Made by a program: the position numbers and the translations under genes. From positions 1-13,959 of the forward strand of contig NZ_CP019345.1 in NCBI RefSeq assembly GCF_002117125.1: a stretch of DNA of 13,959 nucleotides. Direction: 5' to 3'. The notes under the pieces are model-generated. The model saw only the letters and a list, made by a program, of their open reading frames with translations, had not been told where the DNA came from and did not search any database. The DNA is from Nonlabens spongiae. GTDB taxonomy: Bacteria; Bacteroidota; Bacteroidia; Flavobacteriales; Flavobacteriaceae. Positions 1-7,649 of this stretch are shown here, in pieces (position 1 is the stretch's first letter; each line of letters opens with the position of its first letter).

Positions 1-323
1 AAAACGCAATATTAATTGTAGAATTTGCGGTTCAAAGAAGGAAAATGGGTGAGAGTATCCTAAATGCTGCCATCGATGGAGCAAAGTCAAGACTAAGACC
101 TATTCTTATGACTTCTTTTGCTTTTATTCTAGGATTATTGCCACTAGTTCTAGCACAAGGTGTAGGTGCCGAAGGAAATAAATCTATAGGAACTGGTGCT
201 GCTGGTGGTATGCTCATAGGAACTTTACTGGGATTATTTGTCATTCCCATCCTATTTATTTTCTTCCAGTGGATACATGAAAAAGTGTCGGGCAAACAAA
301 ATGTTCAATCAATTGAAAGTTAA
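1..323 (+). CDS. RND efflux pump inner-membrane transporter (AcrB/MexB type), C-terminal end only
   Basis: The gene enters from the left edge in the frame beginning at base 3, and only about 106 residues are visible. They contain the AcrB-family stretch NAILIVEFA, then an amphipathic segment, RPILMTSFAFILG, and a glycine-rich last membrane helix (GTGAAGGMLIGTLLGLFVIP). These are the last transmembrane segments of a proton-driven hydrophobe/amphiphile exporter of the inner membrane. The C-terminus is a short charged tail. The stop codon lies 4 bases before the ATG of the outer-membrane factor, so the two are one transcription unit and presumably the two ends of a tripartite pump; the membrane-fusion protein would lie further left. 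Substrate cannot be told from this fragment. Confidence 0.93.
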   Translation, partial: NAILIVEFAVQRRKMGESILNAAIDGAKSRLRPILMTSFAFILGLLPLVLAQGVGAEGNKSIGTGAAGGMLIGTLLGLFVIPILFIFFQWIHEKVSGKQNVQSIES

Positions 324-327
324 GCTA

Positions 328-1737
328 ATGAACGCAATTCAAACTATATATCGAGCAAAATACCTCACCTTAATTGCTATAGCACTCACTTTACAAAGTT
401 GTTTTGTCGCTAAGGATTATGTTCAGCCTGAAATGGAGGAGACTGAAAACTTATATCGTACTGATAACCTACCACAAGATAGCCTATCGATGGCAGCGGT
501 TTCATGGAAAGAGATGTTTCTCGACTCCTATCTGTCTAGCTACATAGAAGAAGGTCTACAAAACAATTTAGACATACGAGTAGCCATTCAGCAAATCGTT
601 GCCGCTGAAGCGTACATGAAGCAGGGTAAGGCTGGCTATTTACCTACACTCTCCACCACCGCACAGGCTACGCACCAGGAACTTTCTAAGAATAGTCAAT
701 TTGGTGGTTTCTTTTCTTCAATCGATCAGTATGAACTTTCAGGTAGTTTGTCTTGGGAAGCTGATATATGGGGAAAAATTAGAAGTAACAAACGAGCTGG
801 AGAAGCGAGTTTTCTACAAACTGTTGCCGCTCACAAAGCTGTAAAGACAGAACTCATTGCGGCCATTGCGTCTAATTACTTTAAACTTCTAGCTCTTGAT
901 GAGCAACTACGCATTACTAAATCGACCATAAGAACTAGAGATAGTAGTGTTATTACAATAAAAGCGCTTAAAGAAGCAGGTGACGTTACTCAGGTCGCAG
1001 TAGATCAATATATCGCTCAGTACAACAATGCAAAAGCTCTGCAATTAGATATAGAATATGAAATTTTCAGGACAGAAAACAGCCTTAATCTCCTATTGGG
1101 AAGGCCAGGAAGACTTGTTGAACGTAGTGAACTTACACAGCAAGAAATTAACGCTGATATATCAATAGGAGTTCCTACTGCTCTCTTAAGAAATAGGCCT
1201 GATGTTATAGCTTCTGAATATGGCTTGATCAATGCGTTTGAACTTACAAACGTGGCACGGAGCAATTTCTACCCATCCCTAACAATAACGGGATCTGGAG
1301 GTTTTCAAAGTCTAGATATTGAGAAAATTCTAAACGCTAATTCCCTATTTGCAACAGTAGTAGGAGGTCTAACCCAACCCATATTTAACCAGCGTAGTAT
1401 AAGAACGCAACATGAGGTTGCAAAAGCACAGCAGGAACAAGCATTTATAGAATTTAGAAAAACCCTGCTCACAGCAGGTAATGAAGTGTCAAACGCTTTG
1501 TACGCCTATAAAACCGAATCTGAAAAATTCAAATTTCGTAAAAAGGAAGTAGAATCACTAAGACAGGCTGAATCTGATTCTGAAGTCTTGCTGAAAAATG
1601 GATATGCAAACTACCTGGATTTACTTACTGCAAGAGAAAGCGCACTAAACGCTGAATTAAATGTCATTGATAATAAATTGCAACAATTGTTAACGATCGT
1701 TGATTTATATGAAGCACTAGGTGGAGGCTGGAGATAA
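328..1737 (+). CDS. Outer-membrane efflux lipoprotein, NodT/OprM (TolC) family
   Basis: This 469-residue protein is the outer-membrane channel of the tripartite RND pump. I chose the ATG at 328, four bases after the transporter stop, because it gives a clean lipoprotein signal peptide: positive residues, a hydrophobic stretch LTLIAIALT, and the lipobox LQSC with Cys25. In-frame starts at 301 and 238 would overlap the transporter gene and lengthen the n-region. The body has the duplicated outer-membrane efflux repeat. Each half carries a long coiled-coil-forming segment, and the family-typical phrases SWEADIWGKIRSNKRAGEAS and RNRPDVIASEYGLINA are clear. The length matches NodT proteins (about 450-480 aa). 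It is followed by the TetR regulator on the same strand, and no frameshift is seen. Confidence 0.94.
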   Translation: MNAIQTIYRAKYLTLIAIALTLQSCFVAKDYVQPEMEETENLYRTDNLPQDSLSMAAVSWKEMFLDSYLSSYIEEGLQNNLDIRVAIQQIVAAEAYMKQGKAGYLPTLSTTAQATHQELSKNSQFGGFFSSIDQYELSGSLSWEADIWGKIRSNKRAGEASFLQTVAAHKAVKTELIAAIASNYFKLLALDEQLRITKSTIRTRDSSVITIKALKEAGDVTQVAVDQYIAQYNNAKALQLDIEYEIFRTENSLNLLLGRPGRLVERSELTQQEINADISIGVPTALLRNRPDVIASEYGLINAFELTNVARSNFYPSLTITGSGGFQSLDIEKILNANSLFATVVGGLTQPIFNQRSIRTQHEVAKAQQEQAFIEFRKTLLTAGNEVSNALYAYKTESEKFKFRKKEVESLRQAESDSEVLLKNGYANYLDLLTARESALNAELNVIDNKLQQLLTIVDLYEALGGGWR

Positions 1738-1774
1738 CAGATACTCTCAAGGATTTTAAAAACAAGTAGTTGTT

Positions 1775-1782
1775 TAATTTTG
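1775..1782 (+). promoter_or_regulatory. Possible Bacteroidota -7 promoter element (taattttg)
   Basis: The octamer matches the Bacteroidota -7 consensus TAnnTTTG exactly and lies 19 bases before the chosen start of the TetR gene. I see no TTG at the expected -33 position, so this is a partial match. If used, transcription would start near 1789, which favours the ATG at 1801 over upstream starts at 1780 (TTG) and 1789. Confidence 0.35.
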
Positions 1783-1800
1783 GCCATAATGTTGACCCTT

Positions 1801-2403
1801 ATGATAAGCAAGTTAGAGTTATTGCAAGCCTCAGTTAAAAATTTCACTCGTTACGGCAGCAAGCGTGTTACGATGGATGAACTTTCTAAAACCTTGGGAA
1901 TATCAAAAAAAACAATATACCATCATTTTCAAAGTAAAGAGGAGTTAATCAATGCTAGTATTAATCATCTTATAATCCACTATAAGAAAAATATTGACCA
2001 AGTCCTTTCTAAGAATCAGGATCCCATTATCAGTATCATATTACTTTACAAAAAAGGTTTTGAAGAACTACGTTCATTAACACCGTCCTTTCTTTATGGA
2101 TTAGGGAAGTATTATCCAGAAGCTAAGAAGATTTTTGATGACTTCCGTAGATTCTTTGTTGATCATCTTATCCACGGACTCCTAGAAGATGCTAAATCCC
2201 GTAATCTAATCCATAAAAGCGTCAATATCAACCTGTTTTGTGACTTGTATTTTAGAAGAATCGAAGACTTATCTCATACAAATGATTCCTTACTGCTCGA
2301 CTACTCAAACGATGAACTTTTAAAACACATGATCATTTTTAATATGAAAGGAATTTTAACTGAAACGCATTTGAATTCCTTTAACCTTAGTATTGATCTA
2401 TAA
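1801..2403 (+). CDS. TetR/AcrR-family transcriptional regulator
   Basis: This is a 200-residue protein with an N-terminal helix-turn-helix at about residues 22-45. The signature MDELSKTLGISKKTIYHHFQ, followed by SKEELI, is the standard TetR recognition helix and third helix. The C-terminal 150 residues are an all-helical ligand and dimer domain with no recognisable subfamily. The ATG at 1801 was chosen because TetR proteins usually begin about ten residues before the first helix; an ATG at 1789 and a TTG at 1780 are in frame. The gene follows the efflux genes on the same strand after a 63-base gap. By family habit it would repress this pump and be released by a pump substrate, which is inference. 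It is convergent with the MscS gene. Confidence 0.9.
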   Translation: MISKLELLQASVKNFTRYGSKRVTMDELSKTLGISKKTIYHHFQSKEELINASINHLIIHYKKNIDQVLSKNQDPIISIILLYKKGFEELRSLTPSFLYGLGKYYPEAKKIFDDFRRFFVDHLIHGLLEDAKSRNLIHKSVNINLFCDLYFRRIEDLSHTNDSLLLDYSNDELLKHMIIFNMKGILTETHLNSFNLSIDL

Positions 2404-2455
2404 ATAACAAGCCATTGTACAACAATCAGTTCAAGCCACTGAAATCAAATTGATC

Positions 2456-2473
2456 CCGCTTTCGCGAAAGCGG
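2456..2473. repeat. Perfect 18-bp palindrome in a convergent gene gap; possible bidirectional terminator
   Basis: CCGCTTTCGCGAAAGCGG is fully self-complementary and lies between the convergent TetR and MscS genes. It is not followed by a T-run on either strand, so it is not a textbook intrinsic terminator. The core CGCTTTCGCGAAAGCG, followed by GAAA, recurs at 5848-5863 in the other convergent gap. Confidence 0.6.
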
Positions 2474-2489
2474 AAACCTCAAAACCACA

Positions 2490-3392
2490 TTATTCCCCAG
2501 TCCTACCTCCCAGCCTATCGAGAACCTCTTTTGAAACGTCCAATGTCCTAATGGGGAAAGGAATATTGATATTGTTCTCTGCAAAGACATCATTGATCAG
2601 TAAAATGGCTTTGTGCTGGGCATCATACATCTGGCTTTTCTTGACAAACTCAGTCCAGAACCGCACCATAAAATTAATGGAAGAGTCGCCAAATTCAGTA
2701 AAATAAAACTCGATGCGCTCTCCTACTTTTTGCTCAAATTCAGATGCGATCGCGTCTTTTACCAGCTGCTCCACTTGTCGCAGGTTTGAGCCGTAAGCCA
2801 CACCGCAGGTTACGGCAATTCTGGAGCGATTTGCTAGCGAAAAATTCACAAAAGGCTCCTCGATAAACTTAGAGTTAGGCATAATGACATACTGGTTATC
2901 AGGTCGTCTCAGGACCAGGTTGCGCAAGCTTATTTCATGAACAAAACCGCTGTGCTCACTGGTCTCGATGTAGTCTCCTATTTTGATTTTAGGTAAAAAG
3001 GACAGCATGATCCCTGAAAAGGTGTTGCTCAAAGTGCCTTGAAGGGCAAGTCCTATCGCCAGCGCTACCACTCCGGCACCAGCCAGCAAACTGGTTAATG
3101 CCTTATCCAGATCCATGACTCCCAGAGCGATAAAAAATCCTATAACGAGAGTGATCGCATAGATGATCTTTACGATAATGCGGCGTATCGATTGGTTCTT
3201 GAGGTACTTTCTAAAAATTTTTCTAAGTACGGCTGAGAGCCCTTTGGCGATGAAGAAAAACACAACCATGACCACGATGGCCAGAGCGAGATTAGGCAGT
3301 CGCAAAATTATGGCATCCCACCAGCCATAAAGCTTGTCAGACAGCTTGGACCACATGCCCTGCTCTTGTATCAATCCTATATAATTTTTCAT
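2490..3392 (-). CDS. Small-conductance mechanosensitive channel, MscS family
   Basis: The 300-residue protein has the length and layout of MscS. Two membrane helices lie at about 35-55 and 72-92. A pore-lining third helix runs from about 99 to 131 and contains the glycine/alanine-packed stretch GAGVVALAIGLALQGTLSN. A beta domain follows at about 132-190, with KIGDYIE and the family motif VIMPNSKFIEEPFVNFS. A mixed alpha/beta C-terminal domain completes the cytoplasmic vestibule. It would release ions and small solutes from the cytoplasm on hypo-osmotic shock. The ATG at 3392 is 10 bases after the stop of the transporter gene on the same strand, so the two are probably cotranscribed. The Bacteroidota paralogue group cannot be assigned. 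Confidence 0.95.
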   Translation of the reverse strand: MKNYIGLIQEQGMWSKLSDKLYGWWDAIILRLPNLALAIVVMVVFFFIAKGLSAVLRKIFRKYLKNQSIRRIIVKIIYAITLVIGFFIALGVMDLDKALTSLLAGAGVVALAIGLALQGTLSNTFSGIMLSFLPKIKIGDYIETSEHSGFVHEISLRNLVLRRPDNQYVIMPNSKFIEEPFVNFSLANRSRIAVTCGVAYGSNLRQVEQLVKDAIASEFEQKVGERIEFYFTEFGDSSINFMVRFWTEFVKKSQMYDAQHKAILLINDVFAENNINIPFPIRTLDVSKEVLDRLGGRTGE

Positions 3393-3402
3393 AATCTATG
3401 AT

Positions 3403-5220
3403 TTAGAGTAAAGTGGAAAGCAACAAAGTGGCGGTTATCGCCAGCATAATGCTCAGAATACCTCCCACAAATAAAAAATGCCTGAATTTGTAAACACCTG
3501 TACCATAAATAAGCGCATTAGTCTGGTAGCCTACCGGCGTGAAGAAACTAAAGTTTGCCGCAAACATGACCGCGAGAATAAAGGGTTTTAAAGGCGCATC
3601 AAAACCGGTAGCAAGGCTTATTGCGATAGGTGTCATGATGATTGCTGTAGCGTTGTTTGATATTGTTCCACTCAGTAGCATGGTAAAAATAAAAATGAGC
3701 CCCAAAACCATCATGGATGACTGGCCGCTCAAGAGTTTCATGAGCTGCTCCGTGATCCAGGCATCAGTCCCGGTGTTGCTCATGGCGATTCCCAGTGGTA
3801 TCATACCGGCGAGCAAAAATACGATCTGCCAGTTCACTTTATGGTAGATCTGCTCCAGTGAGATGTTGTTTGTCAACAGCAGGAGTCCCACCCCTGTGAG
3901 CGAGCTTGCCAGAATACTGAGTACGCCACTACTCGCCAGCCCTATTACCGCCAGCAATATCATGAGCGTAGAAAGCTTCCTGAACCTAGGGATGGAATCT
4001 TCTATCTCGTGCTCGTTTAAAACAGCTACGTTTTCGATTCTTTCCAGATCCCTAAATGATTCACCCTGCATCTCAACCAGTAGCCGGTCTCCAGGTTTGA
4101 TACGTATATCGTTGATATCCTTGCGTATCAAGCGTGCCTTTGTGTTGCGTATGTTTTTACGTTTTTGCAGTGCCAGCGGGAACGCGTTATAGATTCTAGA
4201 TTTGCGCACCTTGCGCAAGGTTTTGCCTATGAGGTTAGAACCTGGCAAAATGAGCAGTTCCACATATTTCAATATGGGAGCTTGTTTGACCTTCTCTTTT
4301 TTGGTTTGTTCCTCTACTCCATCAAGTGGTTTTCGTTCTTTATGGAGTATGAGATCGTCTTCATGAATGAATTTGGCAAGATCTTCCACTTGTCCCATGA
4401 GTACCAGCTCATCCCCCTCTTTAAGACTTATGTATTTACCGGGAGCATTGATCACATTCATATCACGGATCAATTTAATGATACTGATCTCGGGATTGTC
4501 ATTTAACAGTGTGTCTGAGAGCTTTTTACCTATGAGATCGCTTTTCTCTGTAAGCGTTACCGTGAAGAGGTATTCTTGAATCCCAAACGTATCTGCCGGG
4601 TCCAGTTGCACATCTTTGGGAAGCCAGCGCGAGGCTATAGTCATGAATACCACTCCTATCGCAAGAAAGATGAGGCCGTAAACGGTAAACTCAAAAAATC
4701 CCAAACGCTCTGCACCCAGATTTTGTGCCACAGAGTTGACGATGAGGTTTGTAGAAGTTCCCATGAGCGTGCAGCTCCCTCCCAAAATTCCAGCAAAAGA
4801 GATGGGCATCAAAAGTTTAGAAGCCGAGAAACCGTATTTGCTCGCCAGTTGCGAGACGATACGTATAAAGATGATCACCACCGCAGTAGTGCTTATAAAT
4901 GCAGAGATACTCGCACTGATCAGCATAAAGACTGGTGTGATTAAAATAAGCGGTAAAATGCTCACTCTTTTAATCGCCTGGGTCAACCAGTCTATAACAC
5001 CATTATCTTCCAGACCTATTGCAATGATCATGAGGCACAGTACAGTCACAGTTGCTGGATCAGCAAAACCACTTATGGCATCTTCTGGTTCTACCAGCCC
5101 CAGAATGATCAAGCTCACGATAATTAAAAAAGCAATCTTGTCTATGGGGAACCACTCTGTGAGGAATAACAAGATCGTCACCGCCAGCACGGCAAACACC
5201 AGTATAATTTCTAAATCCAT
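3403..5220 (-). CDS. SLC13/DASS-type anion transporter with two central RCK_C (TrkA-C) domains
   Basis: The 605-residue inner-membrane protein has hydrophobic halves at about 1-200 and 415-605, separated by a soluble insert. The insert holds two TrkA-C domains, at about 215-285 (ending in EGDELVLMG) and 317-390 (ending in PGDRLLVEMQG). The membrane halves carry the paired ion-binding hairpin motifs of the family: TSTNLIVN near 155-162, SNNAT at 521-525 and TPVGYQTN at 561-568. This layout matches bacterial sodium-coupled SLC13-like transporters of the SAC1/YfbS kind. Sulfate is a common substrate, but the sequence alone does not settle it. Its start ATG is at 5220, diverging from the small membrane protein at 5331. 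It is followed closely by the MscS gene, which suggests a shared role in ion or osmotic balance. Confidence 0.93.
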   Translation of the reverse strand: MDLEIILVFAVLAVTILLFLTEWFPIDKIAFLIIVSLIILGLVEPEDAISGFADPATVTVLCLMIIAIGLEDNGVIDWLTQAIKRVSILPLILITPVFMLISASISAFISTTAVVIIFIRIVSQLASKYGFSASKLLMPISFAGILGGSCTLMGTSTNLIVNSVAQNLGAERLGFFEFTVYGLIFLAIGVVFMTIASRWLPKDVQLDPADTFGIQEYLFTVTLTEKSDLIGKKLSDTLLNDNPEISIIKLIRDMNVINAPGKYISLKEGDELVLMGQVEDLAKFIHEDDLILHKERKPLDGVEEQTKKEKVKQAPILKYVELLILPGSNLIGKTLRKVRKSRIYNAFPLALQKRKNIRNTKARLIRKDINDIRIKPGDRLLVEMQGESFRDLERIENVAVLNEHEIEDSIPRFRKLSTLMILLAVIGLASSGVLSILASSLTGVGLLLLTNNISLEQIYHKVNWQIVFLLAGMIPLGIAMSNTGTDAWITEQLMKLLSGQSSMMVLGLIFIFTMLLSGTISNNATAIIMTPIAISLATGFDAPLKPFILAVMFAANFSFFTPVGYQTNALIYGTGVYKFRHFLFVGGILSIMLAITATLLLSTLL

Positions 5221-5330
5221 AAGTAAGTAAAGACTGACTAAATGTATCTCTTATGCGAGCTACACCAGTACTAAATAATTATTAAACTTCATGAAGCTGT
5301 AAAATGAATTTGTAGGTTTAGGATGAGTTA

Positions 5331-5789
5331 ATGTTCCTGTTTTCAATGAAAAAACGCCGCAAGTTACACCTCAGTTGGCTCTATGCTTTGATGACCAGCC
5401 TGCTTATCGTGGTGCTGTCCATAGTCCTGTTTAACATAGGTTTCAAGCAAGAGAGTTACATAAAGGTGCTGTATATTCCAGTATTGGCTTTCAGCATCTT
5501 ATTGTATACACGCAATATTGCGGCACATGCCAAACATATTTTCTCCTTTAAAAAATTGTTTTTCTATGCCATGCGCACCAGCGTGTTTACGTGCGTTTTT
5601 CTTTATCCACTCATCATGCTGTATCTCATTTACTTTTACTCAGACGGTGGCATTATCAAGATGAGGGAAAGCGTGATAGGTGACGCAGGCGATCTACGGG
5701 TATTATTTACCCTCGAGCTGGAGATCATGATTGTACTGACCCTGGCCTCACTTGCTGCCAGCGCTATTTATTCCTCAAAAAAAAGCTAG
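5331..5789 (+). CDS. Hypothetical four-helix membrane protein
   Basis: This is a 152-residue protein of unknown function. It has a very basic N-terminus (MKKRRK in its sixth to eleventh residues) and four likely membrane helices, at about 17-38, 44-60, 83-107 and 128-147. The size and topology resemble the Bacteroidota DUF4199 group, but I cannot confirm that by eye. The ATG at 5331 has an AGGATGAG sequence about 8 bases upstream; a second ATG at 5346 begins at the MKKRRK stretch and is also possible. It diverges from the SLC13 transporter and converges on the recombinase gene, with the repeated palindrome between them. Confidence 0.75.
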   Translation: MFLFSMKKRRKLHLSWLYALMTSLLIVVLSIVLFNIGFKQESYIKVLYIPVLAFSILLYTRNIAAHAKHIFSFKKLFFYAMRTSVFTCVFLYPLIMLYLIYFYSDGGIIKMRESVIGDAGDLRVLFTLELEIMIVLTLASLAASAIYSSKKS

Positions 5790-5847
5790 CCTGCCCAGTT
5801 GAAGGTATGCACGTTCTTTATGTCGTAGCGGTGCTAGTGGGTGATTA

Positions 5848-5863
5848 CGCTTTCGCGAAAGCG
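5848..5863. repeat. Second copy of the CGCTTTCGCGAAAGCG palindrome
   Basis: This is a perfect 16-bp palindrome between two convergent genes, the small membrane protein (+) and the recombinase (-). It shares the core and the following GGAAA with the copy at 2456-2473. It is either a dispersed genomic repeat or a transcription end signal. The rest of the gap (5790-5916) shows nothing else I recognise. Confidence 0.6.
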
Positions 5864-5916
5864 GAAAAACAAATGTACCGGTGCTCCCAAAAATTTAAGA
5901 AACTATCCTAAACTAA

Positions 5917-6744
5917 CTAGGAAACCAGCCCCACGAGATTAGGCAGCTTAACCAGCTGATTTGTGGTGATGTGGGTGTAGATGAGTGTAGTCTTGATATC
6001 ATTATGACCCAGCAGCTGTTGAATCGTCTTTATATTAACCCCTTCATCTAACAAATGAGTGGCATGAGAATGGCGCAGGGAGTGTAGTGTCACGTTTTTA
6101 TAAATACCGGCCCGCTGCGTCGCCTTCTTAAAGACAGCTCGCAGGCTGGAGGCTGAGTATTGTTCTTGCTGGGCGTTCTCAATGAGATACGTCTTAGGCA
6201 GAAACTTCTTGTAATAAGTCCTTAAAAAGATCTTGAGATCATGGGGCAGCGGCAGTATGCGGTCCTTTTTACCTTTTGAGCAAAGGATCTTTACCTGATC
6301 GCGCTTGCCATCTATATGTTCTATTTTAAGGTTAAGCAACTCACCAGATCGCAGTCCCAGTGCATATATAGTGAGTATCGCGGTGCGGTGCTTCTCATTT
6401 GTGATGGCGGCGAGTATATCTTTAACCTCTTCAATACTGAGTATGTCTGGCAACACCTTTTGAGGCCTGCGTGGCGCGACTGTGGTGAGGTCCAGCTCAC
6501 GATTATGGACTAGAGACAGGTAAAGTCTTAGAGCGCTTGCGAGCTGCTTCTGGGTGGTATAGGCGAGATTTTGTGATAGGTTTTTCTCAACAAATTTTTT
6601 ACGCAAGAAACTGGATTCTGCCTGATGGATGGGAATGAGATCTCCTATAAAATTTTGGAAAGCGATCAGTAAACCCGTATAGGTTTTTATCGTGTTAGGA
6701 CTATATCTTTTGATTTTGAGCAGGGTGGTAAAATCGTCAAACAT
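5917..6744 (-). CDS. Tyrosine recombinase, candidate integrase of the cassette array
   Basis: Counted from the ATG at 6744, the protein has 275 residues. An N-terminal SAM-like DNA-binding domain (about 1-85, with YSPNTIKTYTGLL) is followed by a catalytic domain. All catalytic positions are present: Arg132 in GLRSGELL, Lys157-Lys160 in SKGKKDR, His221 and Arg224 in HSLRHSHATH, His247 in LLGHND, and nucleophile Tyr256 in IYTH. The tail LVKLPNLVGL recalls the SPLD-type ends of IntI and XerD proteins. The roughly 35-residue extra domain that IntI integrases carry between the catalytic lysine and HxxR is absent, so this is an Xer-like enzyme placed where an integron would have intI. It is transcribed away from the array. 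An in-frame TTG at 6768 would overlap an attI repeat box, so I prefer the ATG. Confidence 0.9.
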   Translation of the reverse strand: MFDDFTTLLKIKRYSPNTIKTYTGLLIAFQNFIGDLIPIHQAESSFLRKKFVEKNLSQNLAYTTQKQLASALRLYLSLVHNRELDLTTVAPRRPQKVLPDILSIEEVKDILAAITNEKHRTAILTIYALGLRSGELLNLKIEHIDGKRDQVKILCSKGKKDRILPLPHDLKIFLRTYYKKFLPKTYLIENAQQEQYSASSLRAVFKKATQRAGIYKNVTLHSLRHSHATHLLDEGVNIKTIQQLLGHNDIKTTLIYTHITTNQLVKLPNLVGLVS

Positions 6745-6758
6745 GCTTATATACCATT

Positions 6759-6860
6759 TATACCGCAATATAGATATTTGCTTAAAAACTTGCGGATATA
6801 CCGCTAGAATGAGGTGTATATATGGTAGTTTTTGATATATTGCGGATATACACTAGTTGT
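6759..6860 (+). other. attI-like primary insertion site and integrase control region
   Basis: The 12-mer ttgcggatatac occurs at 6790-6801 and 6840-6851, exactly 50 bases apart. A near copy lies inverted at 6759-6768 (tataccgcaa), 15 bases upstream of the recombinase ATG. The second direct copy is followed, after acta, by GTTGT at 6856-6860, the same pentamer that ends every cassette site, and there the first cassette begins. At 6792-6804 the arms GCGG and CCGC flank a 5-base core, like a recombinase core site. Repeated boxes beside the first cassette match the logic of integron attI sites. Binding there would also cover the integrase start region, which suggests autoregulation. Binding itself is inferred. 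Confidence 0.7.
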
Positions 6861-7236
6861 CGGTGATTGCCCAAGGGACATGTTGCTCCGCCATGAAATC
6901 ATCCATCCGAGACAAAAGTCCCCACAATCCACCGAGCGGTGGCACAACCAAGAACCAGATGACCATCAACCAATTTCAAGGCTCCCACAACATTCAATCA
7001 CCGACAACGCCCACCGCGTGAAAATGCCCAATAAACAAACCAGCCACCTGGGGAAAACCATACCGGTGAGCGCACCACCGACAACAAGGCATAAAGCGAA
7101 TGTGGCATTTTCAAAAGCTCTCTGTGTGGCGGCCAGAATCCAAAACTATTGCCTACTTTTAGAGGCAACAAACCGATTCCACCGATAACGCGAACCAGCC
7201 GAAAACGCCACACTCGCTTTATGCGGTGGGCGTTGT
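6856..7236 (+). repeat. ORF-less cassette C, copy 1 (first position)
   Basis: This 381-bp unit directly after the attI-like site is visibly more GC-rich than the gene cassettes. It contains no believable gene: its open frames shift or break between copies. The start GTTGTCGGTG pairs with CACCGACAAC at 7076-7085, the end of the body, and a 14-base version pairs perfectly with 6995-7008. Small hairpins such as CCACCGAGCGGTGG are present. The terminal recombination site is at 7081-7236. It could be a non-coding RNA, a regulatory cassette or a selfish repeat; nothing decides. Confidence 0.85.
7081..7236 (+). other. Cassette recombination site, family C, copy 1
   Basis: The layout is ACAAC, 3-base spacer aag, a 24-base stem arm at 7089-7112, the matching arm at 7201-7224, 7-base spacer ggtgggc, then GTTGT. 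The two arms differ only by A7100-C7213 and A7107-C7206, which are mismatches on the top strand and T-G wobbles on the bottom strand. Confidence 0.8.
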
Positions 7237-7612
7237 CGGTGATTGCCCAAGGGACATGTTGCTCCGCCATGAAATCATCCATCCGAGACAAAGGTCCCCA
7301 CAATCCAACGAGCGGTGGCACAACCAATAACCAGATGTGCATCAACCAATTTCAAGGCTCCCACAACATTCAATCACCGACAACGCCCACCGCGTGAAAA
7401 TGCCCAATAAACAAACCAGCCACCTGGGGAAAACCATACCGGTGAGCGCACCACCGACAACAGGGCATAAAGCGAATGTGGCATTTTCAAAAGCTCTCTG
7501 TGTGGCGGCCAGAATCCAAAACTATTGCCTACTTTTAGAGGCAACAAACCAATACCACCGATAACGCGAACCAGCCGAAAACGCCACACTCGCTTTATGC
7601 GGTGGGCGTTGT
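7232..7612 (+). repeat. ORF-less cassette C, copy 2 (tandem)
   Basis: This second copy of the 381-bp unit shares only the GTTGT with copy 1. It differs at about eight positions, for example acaacagggc against acaacaaggc, and atgtgc against atgacc in the body. The substitutions alter the hypothetical proteins readable on either strand, which argues against coding. Bases 6769-7649 otherwise hold no gene. Confidence 0.85.
7457..7612 (+). other. Cassette recombination site, family C, copy 2
   Basis: This has the same 156-base layout as 7081-7236, from ACAAC to the GTTGT at 7608-7612, with stem arms intact. It is followed by the exonuclease/BRCT cassette. Confidence 0.8.
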
Positions 7613-7649
7613 GTGTCATATTGAAAAAAAACGAAAATCGAATTTAACA

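Noticed and set aside
2411..2425. cattgtacaacaatc after the TetR gene as a cassette boundary or TetR operator
   Set aside because: It resembles GTTGTACAAC but lacks GTTGT, has no hairpin site nearby, and lies downstream of the gene, not in a promoter. Probably chance.
6744..6768. TTG start of the recombinase at 6768
   Set aside because: It lies inside the inverted attI box. The ATG at 6744 gives a normal tyrosine-recombinase N-terminus.
6771..6860. Cassette promoter in the attI region reading into the array
   Set aside because: Near matches to TAnnTTTG (such as tagtttttg at 6826-6834) have wrong spacing and no TTG upstream. A promoter is plausible but not supported by the bases.
7004..7236. 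Larger C site using the 14-bp perfect pair starting at ACAAC 7004
   Set aside because: It would have no spacer on either side, unlike families A and B. The ACAAC at 7081 gives the shared layout and a longer stem. The 7004 box is better explained as part of the inverted junction copy.
6998..7345. Long open frames on both strands through the C cassettes, including apparent TM-rich peptides on the minus strand
   Set aside because: They run across cassette junctions and hairpin stems, have no start context, and are broken by one-base differences between copies. The similar peptides arise from repeated DNA, not from a conserved protein.
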